From Mycobacterium europaeum (GTDB lineage Bacteria > Actinomycetota > Actinomycetes > Mycobacteriales > Mycobacteriaceae): a DNA stretch of 64,000 bases. A program made the position numbers and the translations under genes. A model generated the notes under the pieces. It was not told the DNA's origin, did not search any database, and saw only the letters and a program-made list of their open reading frames with translations. Position 1 is the first letter of the stretch. The number at the start of each line of letters is the position of its first letter. The stretch spans positions 124,001 to 188,000 of the forward strand of contig NZ_LQOU01000021.1 in the NCBI RefSeq assembly GCF_002102155.1, in the 5' to 3' direction. Of the stretch, positions 37,558-46,129 are shown one piece after another.

Positions 37558-37773
37558 ATGACGATCGGAACAAAGATCGCCATCGGCGTGGCCAGCGCCG
37601 CCCATGACCAGGAGATCACCGGGGCCATGATGGAGTAGGCCGGTGACTCCACGCCATTGAGCGCGGAAAGTGTCGACGCCCTGACCCGACGCAACCGCGG
37701 AACCGTTACCGCCCAAAACCATTCGGGCGGCGGCGCCGAGGTCACCGTCAGATTGCGTGGCGCGTCCGCGTAG
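37558..37773 (+). pseudogene. Decayed small exported (PepSY-like) gene
   Basis: The forward frame starts MTIGTKIAIGVASAAHDQEI and continues TGAMME, is broken by an in-frame TAG at 37636-37638, then continues AGDSTPLSAESVDALTRRN and GTVTAQNHSGGGAEVTVRL to a TAG at 37771. The second half has the helix, small loop and strand rhythm of a PepSY repeat, and the N-terminus looks like a shortened signal peptide. It stands behind the duplicated promoter motif, as does the other PepSY remnant at 39207. Family assignment is by eye and tentative. Confidence 0.4.
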
Positions 37774-37842
37774 CGCCGCGAGGCTTCGACCGGACGGACG
37801 AGCCCGCTTGGCACCACCCGGCCTATTATCTAGTATCTATTT

Positions 37843-38008
37843 ATGGATGCAGGTAAGCGGACACGCCCTATCGGCGACAGCCTGGTGGCCGTGGCGTTGC
37901 GCATGCCTGGCCGACGGTGAGCTCTCGGTCAACGAATTGGCCGACCTGTTGGCAAATCCGGTGTTGACCACCGACCGCCACCGAACACGACGGGCAGGGC
38001 AGCGATGA
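37843..38008 (+). pseudogene. Remnant of an ArsR/SmtB-family metal repressor
   Basis: An ATG at 37843 opens MDAGKRTRPIGDSLVAVALRM and hits a TGA; moving to the other frame gives LADGELSVNELADLLANP, the DNA-binding-helix region of ArsR/SmtB repressors (DGELSVNELA). A single-base loss near 37905-37910 explains the switch. The recognition helix and the entire dimer/metal half are gone; the frame ends at a TGA overlapping the CDF start. In intact loci an ArsR-type sensor often precedes this kind of CDF exporter. Confidence 0.6.
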
Positions 38009-39030
38009 CCAGCGAAAGCACCGACCAGCATCACCACGAACACGGCCACGACCACGACCACGACCACGAACATCCCAAAGGAATCCGCGGCTTCGTGACG
38101 CAGCTTTTCGCCCCGCACAGCCACGACGCAGCCGACAGCCTCGACTCCGCACTGGAAACCAGCGCCGTAGGCATCCGGGCGGTCAAGATCAGCCTGATCG
38201 CGCTGGGTGCGACCGCGATGGTGCAGGTGGTGATAGCGGTCATCTCCGGATCGATCGCGCTGGCCGCCGACACGATCCACAACTTCTCCGATGCCCTGAC
38301 CGCGGTGCCGCTGTGGATCGCATTCGCGTTGGGCAGGCGCGCGGCGACGAGGCGCTACACCTACGGCTACGGCCGCGCCGAAGACCTCGCCGGCTTGTTC
38401 GTCATCGGCATGATCACCTTGTCCGCGATCATCGCCGGCTACGAAGCCATCCGACGGCTTATCCATCCCATTGCCATCGGCCATATCGGCTGGGTCGCCG
38501 CCGCCGGCTTGATCGGCTTCCTCGGCAACGAACTCGTCGCCGTGTACCGGATCCGGACCGGTCGCCAGATCGGCTCGGCCGCCCTGGTCGCCGATGGCTT
38601 GCACGCACGCACCGACGGATTCACCTCGCTCGCCGTGCTTTTCGGGGCCGGCGGCGTTGCCCTCGGTTACCCGCTAGCCGACCCGATCGTCGGCCTTGTC
38701 ATCACCGTGGCGATCCTGGCCGTGCTGCGAACCGCGGTGCGCGACATCTTCCACCGGCTCATGGATGCGGTGGAGCCAGATCTCATCGACACCGCCGAAG
38801 CATCTCTGGCTGCCAGACCGGGCGTCCGCAGCGTACGCAGTATCCGGATGCGTTGGATCGGGCACCGCCTGCACGCGGATGCAGAGCTGGACATCGACCC
38901 CAACGTCAGTCTCGAAGACGCCCACCGCATCGCCCACGACGCCGAGCACCAGCTCGCTCACGACGTTCCCAGACTGAACAGCGCTCTCGTGCACGCTTAC
39001 CCCGCACACCGGGGCGATGCGCACCCGTAA
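38005..39030 (+). CDS. Cation diffusion facilitator (zinc/cobalt-type) metal exporter
   Basis: A 341-residue inner-membrane metal/proton antiporter. The N-terminus is His-rich (DQHHHEHGHDHDHDHEHPKG), then six helices (about 57-240), including the metal-site helix IALAADTIHNFSDALTAVP and the second site LVADGLHARTDGFTSLAVL, which contribute the HxxxD/DxxxD set. A cytoplasmic ferredoxin-like domain (about 245-340) follows. It resembles Rv2025c of the KmtR regulon. Its own repressor gene is broken immediately upstream, which would be expected to leave it constitutive or under another regulator. Confidence 0.9.
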   Translation: MTSESTDQHHHEHGHDHDHDHEHPKGIRGFVTQLFAPHSHDAADSLDSALETSAVGIRAVKISLIALGATAMVQVVIAVISGSIALAADTIHNFSDALTAVPLWIAFALGRRAATRRYTYGYGRAEDLAGLFVIGMITLSAIIAGYEAIRRLIHPIAIGHIGWVAAAGLIGFLGNELVAVYRIRTGRQIGSAALVADGLHARTDGFTSLAVLFGAGGVALGYPLADPIVGLVITVAILAVLRTAVRDIFHRLMDAVEPDLIDTAEASLAARPGVRSVRSIRMRWIGHRLHADAELDIDPNVSLEDAHRIAHDAEHQLAHDVPRLNSALVHAYPAHRGDAHP

Positions 39031-39168
39031 TCGGTACGGGCTCTATCGCGCCTGACGGTCGATACGTCCCATTTGCTGGGCGCTGCTTGACCTTTCGTCT
39101 ACGCGAGACCTCTGCCAGCTTGGAGCCACCTACGCGATCGCGCGGCCGGCAAGAGAAATTCCAATAGT

Positions 39169-39193
39169 TTCATCGTGGCTTCATGTGCCGGCG
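39169..39193 (+). promoter_or_regulatory. Duplicated response-regulator-like site, copy 2
   Basis: TTCAT-cgtggc-TTCAT at 39169-39184 is a perfect direct repeat with 11-bp period. It overlaps GGCTTCATGTGCCGGCG (39177-39193), identical to 37495-37511. AATTC stands 12 bp farther upstream in both copies at the same spacing, so at least 37 bp were duplicated or are conserved as one regulatory unit. Confidence 0.5.
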
Positions 39194-39206
39194 ATAGCGT
39201 CGCTGA

Positions 39207-39374
39207 CACCACGACGACCACGACGAAAGGGGTGCCGGGAAGGTCGAAAAGGAGACCAACGAAGGCGCCGCCTATTACGGCGTGCTCGCCACGAAAGGCG
39301 ACGGCACTCGGGTGGAAGTGCACTTGGACCAGAGTTTCCACTTCCTGGGCAACGAAGCGCCCGATAACGACTGA
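39207..39374 (+). pseudogene. C-terminal fragment of a PepSY-like exported protein
   Basis: One frame runs from a TGA at 39204 to a TGA at 39372 and reads GKVEKETNEGAAYYGVLATK then GDGTRVEVHLDQSFHFLG, the classic PepSY ending (glu-rich strand, tyrosine, GTR-V-V-LD-FHFLG). There is no start codon, no signal peptide and no first PepSY helix, so the 5' part is lost. The surrounding 39031-39470 shows nothing else coding. Confidence 0.6.
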
Positions 39375-39470
39375 CGTCGCGGTCTCGCCTCGGGCGGTTG
39401 CCGGCCCAGGCGCGGCAGCCCGCGACTGGTGCGCTACTCCGGGATACCTGTGTGCCCCTACTCGGCGTTA

Positions 39471-40547
39471 TCAGGCGTCGATTACCAGGCGTTCGCCTTT
39501 GGCCCGGGAGACGCAGACCAGCATTTCGCCGTCGCCCTCCAGGGCACGGCCGTGGCGATCCACCTGCCCCGCAAGCACTTTCACCTTGCAAGTGCCACAG
39601 AAACCTTGCTGGCACGAGTATGCCGCCGCCGGATCGGCGTCGAGCATGACGGCGAGCGCCGACCGGTTCGCCGGGACGGCGAGCACGCGCCCCGACCTGG
39701 CGAGTTCGAGCTCGAAGGGGGCTCCGCCGACGACGGGCGGCGGCCCGAAACGTTCGTAGTGCAGCGGCGCGTCGGCGTGTTCATCGCGCGCCCTGCGCAC
39801 CGCTTCGAGCATCGCGGTCGGCCCGCACACGTACACGGCTGTCGCCGGCCCGGCGTCGGCCAGCAGTTCCTCTACGGTGGGCATGCGGCCGCGCTCGTCG
39901 TCGGCCCACACGGTGACCCGGTCGGGCGCGACCGCCAGCAACTCGTCGAGCAGCGGCATGAACTCCCTGCTGCGGCCGCAATACACGGCCCGCCAATCGA
40001 TTCCGCGTTGCTGGGCGAGCCGGATCATGGGCAGGATCGGCGTCAAGCCGATGCCGCCGACCACGAACAACACCTCGCGCTCGTCGGTGACGAGATAGAA
40101 GGCGTTGCGCGGACCGTCGAACTCGACGGTGTCGCCGACGGCGAAGGTGTCGTGCATTTCGATCGAACCGCCGCCCCCGTCGGCGATCCGGCGCACCGCG
40201 ATGCGGTAGTCGGTGCGCCGCCCGGGCGGTCCGCACAGGGAGTACTGGCGGCGGCGGCCCGACGCCAACCGGACGTCGATGTGCGCGCCGGGGGTCCACG
40301 ACGGCAGCAACCCGCCCCGGGCGTCGGCGAGGGTCAGCGCGACCACGTCGGGCGTGAGGAGTTCACGCTTGGTGACCACCGCGGTGTTGGTCCGCCGCAC
40401 CGGCACCACCTTCGAGGGAGTCCACCGCGACGCCGACGCCAACCCGCCGAACAGCGTGCCCACCCCCCACAACGCCGTGTAGAGGCGATCGCGCCTGCGC
40501 CGACCGTAGAGGTCGGCGGGCCTGCTACTCCAAATCGCTTGTGCCAC
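39471..40547 (-). CDS. FAD/NAD(P)H reductase with C-terminal plant-type 2Fe-2S (PDR/VanB family)
   Basis: A 358-residue electron-transfer protein. After a ~45-residue N-terminal part come an FAD domain (RRRQYSLCGPP), an NAD domain (LFVVGGIGLTPILPMI, VYVCGPTAML), and a C-terminal ferredoxin domain with CQQGFCGTCKVKV...CVS supplying four Cys. Such reductases feed diiron or Rieske oxygenases. I start it at the GTG at 40547, which has AGGAA 7 bp upstream; the frame also allows a TTG at 40553. It is the last gene of the minus-strand operon that contains the PF10118 and FAAL genes, four to ten bases behind the alpha/beta hydrolase. Confidence 0.85.
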   Translation of the reverse strand: MAQAIWSSRPADLYGRRRRDRLYTALWGVGTLFGGLASASRWTPSKVVPVRRTNTAVVTKRELLTPDVVALTLADARGGLLPSWTPGAHIDVRLASGRRRQYSLCGPPGRRTDYRIAVRRIADGGGGSIEMHDTFAVGDTVEFDGPRNAFYLVTDEREVLFVVGGIGLTPILPMIRLAQQRGIDWRAVYCGRSREFMPLLDELLAVAPDRVTVWADDERGRMPTVEELLADAGPATAVYVCGPTAMLEAVRRARDEHADAPLHYERFGPPPVVGGAPFELELARSGRVLAVPANRSALAVMLDADPAAAYSCQQGFCGTCKVKVLAGQVDRHGRALEGDGEMLVCVSRAKGERLVIDA

Positions 40548-40557
40548 AGCCAATTTC

Positions 40558-41478
40558 CTATGCCTGTCGGATGTCGGTGCCGGTGACCTGGCTGACCCAC
40601 TCGCACGTCAGCTTGGCAATCACGTCGGGGTGGGAGGACACCACCCAGTGTCCCCCTTCGATTTCGACGACCCTGCCGTGCGGCGGTATCGCCCCGGTGA
40701 ACCGCTGCAGGGGCGGTGAGACGAAATAGTCCTTCCGCGCCACCAGCACCTGCACCGGGACGGCCGTCTGCGGCAGCTGCTTCGGCGGAGCCAGAAACGG
40801 CGCCGGCATGTTGGCGCGGTAGAGGTTGAGACCGTTGACGTAGTCGCGGATCGACCGGGTGGTCGCCGCGCGCCCCCGGCCCGTGCCGCGCGGGCGTCCG
40901 ATCAGTTCGACCCCCGCGAAGACCGCCACCGTCGCGCGGGACCAGATCGCCAGCTCCGGCACCCCCGGGCACAGGAAGAACCAGATGTAGGACGACGCCA
41001 AAGCCTGCTTGAGGACGTCGACCACCCCACGCGGTGCGCGCGCGGATCGCAGGAACCTGCCCGCATAGTTCAGGTGCGGGCCGGAGATCGACGTGAACGA
41101 GGCGACCTTGCGCATGACCGCGTCGTCGGTGACCGCGGCCCAGGCCTGGATGGAACCCCAGTCGTGGGCCACCAGGTGCACCGTGCCCGCCCCGAGGCTG
41201 TCGATCACCGCGCCGATGTCGGAAACCAGTTGCGGCAGGCGGTATCCCGAGCGCCGCCGCGGCTTCGACGACTCACCGGCCCCGCGCACATCGTAGGCCA
41301 CGACGTTGAACCGCCCGCCGAGTTCGTCTGCGACCGCGTCCCACACGTGGTGGTTGTCCGGGTAGCCGTGGATCGCCAAGATCGTCGGGCGCCCCGCATC
41401 TATCTCCGAGTGGGCGTGGACGGCCAGCGACACACCGTCGGAGGCGATCACGGTGCTGGATCGAGTCATCTCTCGCAT
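40558..41478 (-). CDS. Alpha/beta hydrolase (epoxide-hydrolase-like)
   Basis: A 306-residue hydrolase. ILAIHGYPDNHHVWD near residues 33-47 is the HGxP oxyanion motif of epoxide hydrolases and haloalkane-dehalogenase-like enzymes; the elbow HDWGS (Asp as nucleophile, around 106) supports that class rather than a serine esterase; the C-terminal His lies in GGHWVVSSHPD near 290. The cap region contains a hydrophobic stretch IWFFLCPGVPELAIW. The ATG at 41478 or 41469 could be the start. It follows the PF10118 gene by 4 bp and precedes the reductase gene. Confidence 0.83.
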   Translation of the reverse strand: MREMTRSSTVIASDGVSLAVHAHSEIDAGRPTILAIHGYPDNHHVWDAVADELGGRFNVVAYDVRGAGESSKPRRRSGYRLPQLVSDIGAVIDSLGAGTVHLVAHDWGSIQAWAAVTDDAVMRKVASFTSISGPHLNYAGRFLRSARAPRGVVDVLKQALASSYIWFFLCPGVPELAIWSRATVAVFAGVELIGRPRGTGRGRAATTRSIRDYVNGLNLYRANMPAPFLAPPKQLPQTAVPVQVLVARKDYFVSPPLQRFTGAIPPHGRVVEIEGGHWVVSSHPDVIAKLTCEWVSQVTGTDIRQA

Positions 41479-41482
41479 GCCC

Positions 41483-42391
41483 TCAGTGCGCCGCGCGCGC
41501 CGCGGGCGATCGGGCCAGGTAGTCGACCGCGCGACCCACCCCGCCCAGCTTGGACGGATGGAAACTCGGCAGGTAGTAGGCGCCGATGACCCGCAGGAAC
41601 TGGAACGGTCCGGGCACCAGGCCCCGGCGTGCCGCGCCGAAGTAGTCGCGCCAGCGTGGCTTGGTACCCGGCGGCAGGTGCGGGTCGACCGAGTACATGA
41701 ACCGCACGCCGCGGACGAACAACCACAGCAGCGCCGGCGTCACCAGCAGCTGAGTGCGCACCTGGCGCCAATACCCGGCGCCCAGGTGCTTCATGGTGTC
41801 GAAGGCGACCGCCTTGTGTTCGACCTCTTCCGCGCCGTGCCAGCGCAGCAGGTCCAGCATCACCGGGTCGGTGCCGAAGGCGTCGTGTTGCGGGGTGTCC
41901 AGGATCCATTCGCCCAGGATGGCGGTGTAGTGCTCGAGGGCCGCCACCATCGACACCCGCTCGAGCAGCCAGCTCTGCCGCCGCCGCCGACCCCAACCGG
42001 GCCGGTCGCCGATCAGTTGGGAGAACAGCCACGCCATCTGGTCGGTGAACGGCGTGACGTCTACGCCCTTGGCCGCGAAGTGGTCCAGCACCCCCGAATG
42101 CGCCTGGGAATGCATGGCCTCCTGGCTGATGAAACCCTGCACGTCCAGCCGCAGCTGATCGTCTTTGATCAGCGGCAGCGTGTTCTTGAACGCGTCGACG
42201 ATGAACTCCTCGCCGGCGGGCAGCAGCAGGTGCAGCACGTTGCAGAAGTGGGTGGTGAAGGGCTCGCCCGGCACGTAGTAGAACGGCAGCGCCGCCCAGT
42301 CGAAGTCGACGTCACGCGCCTGCAGGACGATGCGCTCGTGGTCGAGCGACGCGTGATGCGGACCCGTGGCCTTCTCATCGACGGTGAACAT
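41483..42391 (-). CDS. PF10118 protein (predicted metal-dependent hydrolase; ferritin-like diiron pattern)
   Basis: A 302-residue protein. The helical core shows Glu62 (GEEF), Glu91xxHis94 (EAMH), Glu153 (ALEHYT) and Glu189xxHis192 (EEVEH), the four-Glu, two-His ligand set of ferritin-like diiron enzymes. The family is annotated only as a predicted metal-dependent hydrolase. A hydrophobic segment VTPALLWLFVRGVRFM suggests membrane contact. It lies 43 bp after the FAAL gene and 4 bp before the hydrolase, all on the minus strand, with a 2Fe-2S reductase two genes on. The pattern argues for an O2-using oxidase/oxygenase. Function is not known. Confidence 0.82.
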   Translation of the reverse strand: MFTVDEKATGPHHASLDHERIVLQARDVDFDWAALPFYYVPGEPFTTHFCNVLHLLLPAGEEFIVDAFKNTLPLIKDDQLRLDVQGFISQEAMHSQAHSGVLDHFAAKGVDVTPFTDQMAWLFSQLIGDRPGWGRRRRQSWLLERVSMVAALEHYTAILGEWILDTPQHDAFGTDPVMLDLLRWHGAEEVEHKAVAFDTMKHLGAGYWRQVRTQLLVTPALLWLFVRGVRFMYSVDPHLPPGTKPRWRDYFGAARRGLVPGPFQFLRVIGAYYLPSFHPSKLGGVGRAVDYLARSPAARAAH

Positions 42392-42434
42392 GGTGGACCC
42401 CCTAGGTGGTTCGCGCGGCGACCCGCTGCGGTGG

Positions 42435-45400
42435 CTAGGCGCTGCGTGCCTGGTCTTCAGCCTCGGTGATCAGGCGCTCGCTACGCAAGAACCGGACGAG
42501 GTTGTCGACCGTCTGGGTCAGCGCGGGTTCACGCAGGCGGACGTCGGCCAGCGCGCGCGCACGCTGGTACTGGGTGTTGCCGTAGCGCTTGTCCCGCATC
42601 GCCGCGATCTTGTCCGCCGAGCGGGTCAGGAAGTCGACCAGCGGGTAGATCGGGTCCCGCGGCGTGCAGCGACGGTTCATCTCGGCGGCGAACGATCCGA
42701 TGTCGTGGTAGTCGAAGCGGTAGCCGTAGCGCTCGCTCAGGATCCGGGTGATGTCGGTCAGGTTGTAGTAGTCGTCGGCGGTCATGTTGAACACGGTTCC
42801 CGCGTCGGCCGGCAGGTCCATCAGCGCGACGATGTGGTCGGCGATCAGGTCCGCGGGCAGCAGGCTGAGCTGGTTGAGCGCGTCGGCGGCGACGCCGTGC
42901 TCGATCATGAACGCCACGGTGCGCACCAGGATGTCGTCCTGGCTGCCGAAACCCGCGCCGGTCGGCGAGATCAGCGAGGGCCGGAAGATGCGCACGTCCA
43001 GCCCTTGCCGCTGGGCGGCGAACGCCAGCTGCTCGGCGACCCACTTGGTCTGCGAATAGCCGAAGTCCAGGGCGTTCATCTCCAGGTTCGCGTCGGACTC
43101 CCCGACCACCGGCTTGACGCTCCACCCGTAGATGAAGGTGCTGGACACCAGGTGGAAGGTCTTGCGGTGCCCCGTCATGGCCAGCCGCAGCAGCTCGTGC
43201 GTCCCGGCCACGTTGGCGGGTCGCAGGGCGTCGTAGGTGCGCACGTAGTTGACGAGGGCGCCGTTGTGGACGACGGCGTCGACGCTGTCGGCCAGCCGCC
43301 GGAACCCGGCCTCGCCCAGGCCCAGCTGCGGCTCGGCGAGGTCGCCGCAGACCACCCGCACCCGCTCCCGGGCCTGCGCTTCCAGCGCCGGAGACCACAG
43401 CCGGGCCTTGCGCAGCGACGCGACGATCCGGTCGAGCCCGTGCCCGGAGTCGGTCGCGCGCACCAGCGCGTGCACGGTGTAGGAGGTCCGGCCGAGCAGG
43501 CTGGCGATCAGGAACGGCCCCAGGAATCCCGTCGCCCCCGTCAACAGGATGTCGCTGACAGCACCCGGCCGCGCGGGCGGCAGCGCCGGCAGGGGAAGCT
43601 GGGCGTCGGCCCGCATCCGGGCGACCTCGTAGGCCTCGTACTCGGCCGAAATCTGGTCCAGCGCCTGACGCAGCGCCTCCACCGGCTGCCCGGATCCCTC
43701 GCCGAACTGCCGGATCAGCCGGAAGAACTCGGCCACCGTCAGCCGCTGCAGCAGGCGCGTGTTGACGTCCTCGGCCAACTCCCCGGCGCCGTGCTCTTCC
43801 AGCAGGGCCTGCAGGTCCGCGCGGAGCTCGGCCAGCGCCAACGAGTCGATGCCGAGGTCCGCGAAGGAGCAGTCCTCATCGCCGGTGAGGTCGTAGCTCT
43901 CGATCAGGTTGCGGAACCGATCCAGCGGGCCCGCACTGTCGTCGTGCGTCGCGTCGTGGGGCTGGTGGGTGTAGGTGGCCAGCACAGGCAGCTCGCCGTC
44001 CAGCCAGAGCTGGCGCGTGGACGCGCGCCTGATCTTCCCCGAGGTGGTCTTCGGGATGCTGTGCGAAGGCACGAACACGATGGTGTGCGGGTCGATGTGG
44101 CCGTGCCGGCGGATGGCCCGCGCCAGCGCCTTGCCGTCCGGCAGCGTCTGCGCGTCGCGGACCTCGGCCACCACGGTCAGCACTTCCTGGTCGTCGTGCT
44201 CCACCGCGAAGGCGGCGACGCAGCCGCCGCGGACCTGCGGGGCCGACCGCTCCACGATGCCCTCGATGTCCGAGGGGTAGCAGTTGACGCCGCGCACGAT
44301 GATGAGGTCCTTGCTGCGGCCGCAGACGAACAGCTCGCCCTCGTACAGGAAGCCGAGGTCGCCGGTGCGCAGATAGGTGTGCGCGTCGTCGCCGGGGATG
44401 CGGGCGGCGAAGACCTCCGCCGTCAGCTCGGGGCGGTTCCAGTAGCCAACCCCCTTGGAGGGCCCGTCCAGCCAGACCTCGCCGACCCGCCCCTCGCCGA
44501 GCGCCTGCCGGGACTCCGGGTCGACGATGCGGACCACGTTGCCCTCGATCGGCTTGCCGCAGCTCACCACCGGGGCCTGGTTGCTGTTCTCGGGCTGGGC
44601 CTTCTCGACCCGCGCGTGGTTCCTCTCCAGCGCGCGCTTGTTCAGGGCCAGCGTCTGTCGTCCGCGAAGCGAGACGATCAGCGTGTTCTCCGCCATGCCG
44701 TAGGCGCCGGTGAGGGCGTTGGGCTCCAGGCCATAGGGGGCGAAGCGCTGCCGGAAGCGCGCGAAGGTGCTGGCGCGCAGCGGTTCCGCGCCGACGACGA
44801 TGCTCTCCAGGCTGCTGAGGTCGATCCCGGCGAGCTCGGACGTGGGCAGCTTGTCCTCGCGCAGGCACAACTCGAGGGCGAAGTTGGGCACCGGCGTGTG
44901 GGTGGCGCGCACGTCGCTGATCAGGCGCAGCCACGCCGACGGGCGTTTGAGGAAGTCCAGCGGCGACATCGCGTGCGTGGTCCCGCCGACCAGCAGGATG
45001 AACAGGTAGGCGGAGATCAGGCCCATGTCGTGGTGCTGGGGCAGCCAGCTGACCAGCACCTCGCCGCCGCCAAAGGCCGACGCGTTGGCGATGACGTTGG
45101 CGTGGGTGACCACCACGCCCTTGGGGTCGCTGGTGGAGCCGGACGTGTACTGCAGGAAGAGCACCGGTCCGGGCGTGTCGGGCACGGGCGTGCCACCGAA
45201 GTCCTGCGTACCGTCGGTGCCGAACCAGGGCAGTTCCGGCGGGCGTTGCGCGTCCTGCCACGGCGACCCGCCGTCGAGGTGGTTGAGCAGCAGGCGGTAG
45301 TCGTACTCGAACTGCTTGGTCGACAGCACCGCCTTGGCCTGGCAATCGCGCGCGATGAAGGCCAGTTTGGCCAACCCCGACTCGAACGACATCGGCAGCG

Positions 45401-45686
45401 GGGGACTGACGGGCACGGCGATCACCCCGAGGCGGGCGCACGCATAGAACGCCGCGATCATCTCCAGGCCGGGCGGGTAGACCAGCAGCGCACGATCCCC
45501 CGGGCGCAACCCGGCCTCCGCCGACAGGTAGGCGGCCAGCTCGCGCGTCCGCTCGGCGAAGCTCTGGTACGTGTAGTGCTCCTGCTCGCGACCGTCGGCG
45601 TCGACGAACCGGAAGAGGGTCTTGTCCGGGGTCAGCGCTTCCCGCATGTGCAGGTGATCAATGAGCGTCTCCATCGCAGGAGCCAC
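42435..45686 (-). CDS. FAAL-ACP-thioester reductase trimodular protein (fatty acyl to aldehyde/alcohol)
   Basis: A 1083-residue (or 1079) protein. Residues about 5-580 are a fatty-acyl-AMP ligase of FadD/FAAL type (LFLQYTSGSTSDPKGVVVTH near 176-195, YLRTGDLGFLYEGELFVCGR near 438-457, SGKIRR near 549). About 590-660 is an acyl carrier domain with phosphopantetheine serine in DLGIDSLALAEL (Ser at about 615). About 705-1080 is a thioester-reductase Rossmann domain (LLTGATGFLGPFL, YSQTKWVAEQL as YxxxK). The chain is activated, loaded on the ACP and released by NAD(P)H reduction. The start is a GTG at 45686 with GGAAGGGG before it, or the ATG at 45674. First gene of the operon. Confidence 0.92.
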   Translation of the reverse strand: MAPAMETLIDHLHMREALTPDKTLFRFVDADGREQEHYTYQSFAERTRELAAYLSAEAGLRPGDRALLVYPPGLEMIAAFYACARLGVIAVPVSPPLPMSFESGLAKLAFIARDCQAKAVLSTKQFEYDYRLLLNHLDGGSPWQDAQRPPELPWFGTDGTQDFGGTPVPDTPGPVLFLQYTSGSTSDPKGVVVTHANVIANASAFGGGEVLVSWLPQHHDMGLISAYLFILLVGGTTHAMSPLDFLKRPSAWLRLISDVRATHTPVPNFALELCLREDKLPTSELAGIDLSSLESIVVGAEPLRASTFARFRQRFAPYGLEPNALTGAYGMAENTLIVSLRGRQTLALNKRALERNHARVEKAQPENSNQAPVVSCGKPIEGNVVRIVDPESRQALGEGRVGEVWLDGPSKGVGYWNRPELTAEVFAARIPGDDAHTYLRTGDLGFLYEGELFVCGRSKDLIIVRGVNCYPSDIEGIVERSAPQVRGGCVAAFAVEHDDQEVLTVVAEVRDAQTLPDGKALARAIRRHGHIDPHTIVFVPSHSIPKTTSGKIRRASTRQLWLDGELPVLATYTHQPHDATHDDSAGPLDRFRNLIESYDLTGDEDCSFADLGIDSLALAELRADLQALLEEHGAGELAEDVNTRLLQRLTVAEFFRLIRQFGEGSGQPVEALRQALDQISAEYEAYEVARMRADAQLPLPALPPARPGAVSDILLTGATGFLGPFLIASLLGRTSYTVHALVRATDSGHGLDRIVASLRKARLWSPALEAQARERVRVVCGDLAEPQLGLGEAGFRRLADSVDAVVHNGALVNYVRTYDALRPANVAGTHELLRLAMTGHRKTFHLVSSTFIYGWSVKPVVGESDANLEMNALDFGYSQTKWVAEQLAFAAQRQGLDVRIFRPSLISPTGAGFGSQDDILVRTVAFMIEHGVAADALNQLSLLPADLIADHIVALMDLPADAGTVFNMTADDYYNLTDITRILSERYGYRFDYHDIGSFAAEMNRRCTPRDPIYPLVDFLTRSADKIAAMRDKRYGNTQYQRARALADVRLREPALTQTVDNLVRFLRSERLITEAEDQARSA

Positions 45687-46129
45687 CCCCTTCCGGGTTC
45701 ATTATGAGCGATAAGGGCTTGCGTACCAATGGATAATGCCAATGTAGCGCCGCTAAAGGACGCTCGGCAAAGCAAGTTGGCGCATTCTTGGCGGTCCACA
45801 TTGATCTCACAGGATAGCCTGGGCTACGCCGTAGGAATTCCGCCAGACAACGTCGTGAGTACGCGTTTCAGTATGTACGGTAACCGTGCTACCAGGTCAT
45901 TTACGGGGAGCATCCTCCGCATTCGCGGGAATACTGATGTACGTAATTGCTCCTATCCTGAATTGCCTTTTCGCTAACGACGCGGAATTTGGGTTCATTT
46001 CGTATTGCCACCGCAAACGACATTCGCGGGCCCCAGCGGGTGCGTAATCGGCGCCTCTGATTCCGGCGTGAAAGTGATGTCCGCCACGGCACAGCCCGGC
46101 GGTGGGTGCTGATCTACTGAGATACGGAG
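45687..46129. other. 443-bp AT-richer intergenic region
   Basis: The spacer between the divergently placed FAAL gene and the lipid-kinase gene is visibly poorer in GC than its neighbours and contains no gene I can support. A forward frame of 82 codons (45729-45977) has non-mycobacterial codon use and no ribosome site. The promoter(s) of the FAAL operon presumably lie within, but I see no recognisable operator. Confidence 0.6.

Noticed and set aside
36803..37561. 252-codon forward frame over the small genes at 36.8-37.5 kb
   Set aside because: It runs through two better-supported small genes and the regulatory motif, and has low-complexity Arg/His/Gly composition.
37530..37817. 95-codon minus-strand frame across the PepSY-like remnant
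   Set aside because: It lies opposite the remnant reading frame, and its hydrophobic end is the complement of that sequence; no family fits.
42366..45707. Very long opposite-strand frame over the FAAL gene
   Set aside because: It mirrors the high-GC third positions of the real gene and its product is low-complexity Arg/Gly/Val/Gln-rich with no recognisable domain.
45729..45977. 82-codon forward frame in the intergenic region
   Set aside because: Codon use is unlike the genome, no ribosome site and no family; the frame is likely chance in AT-richer DNA.
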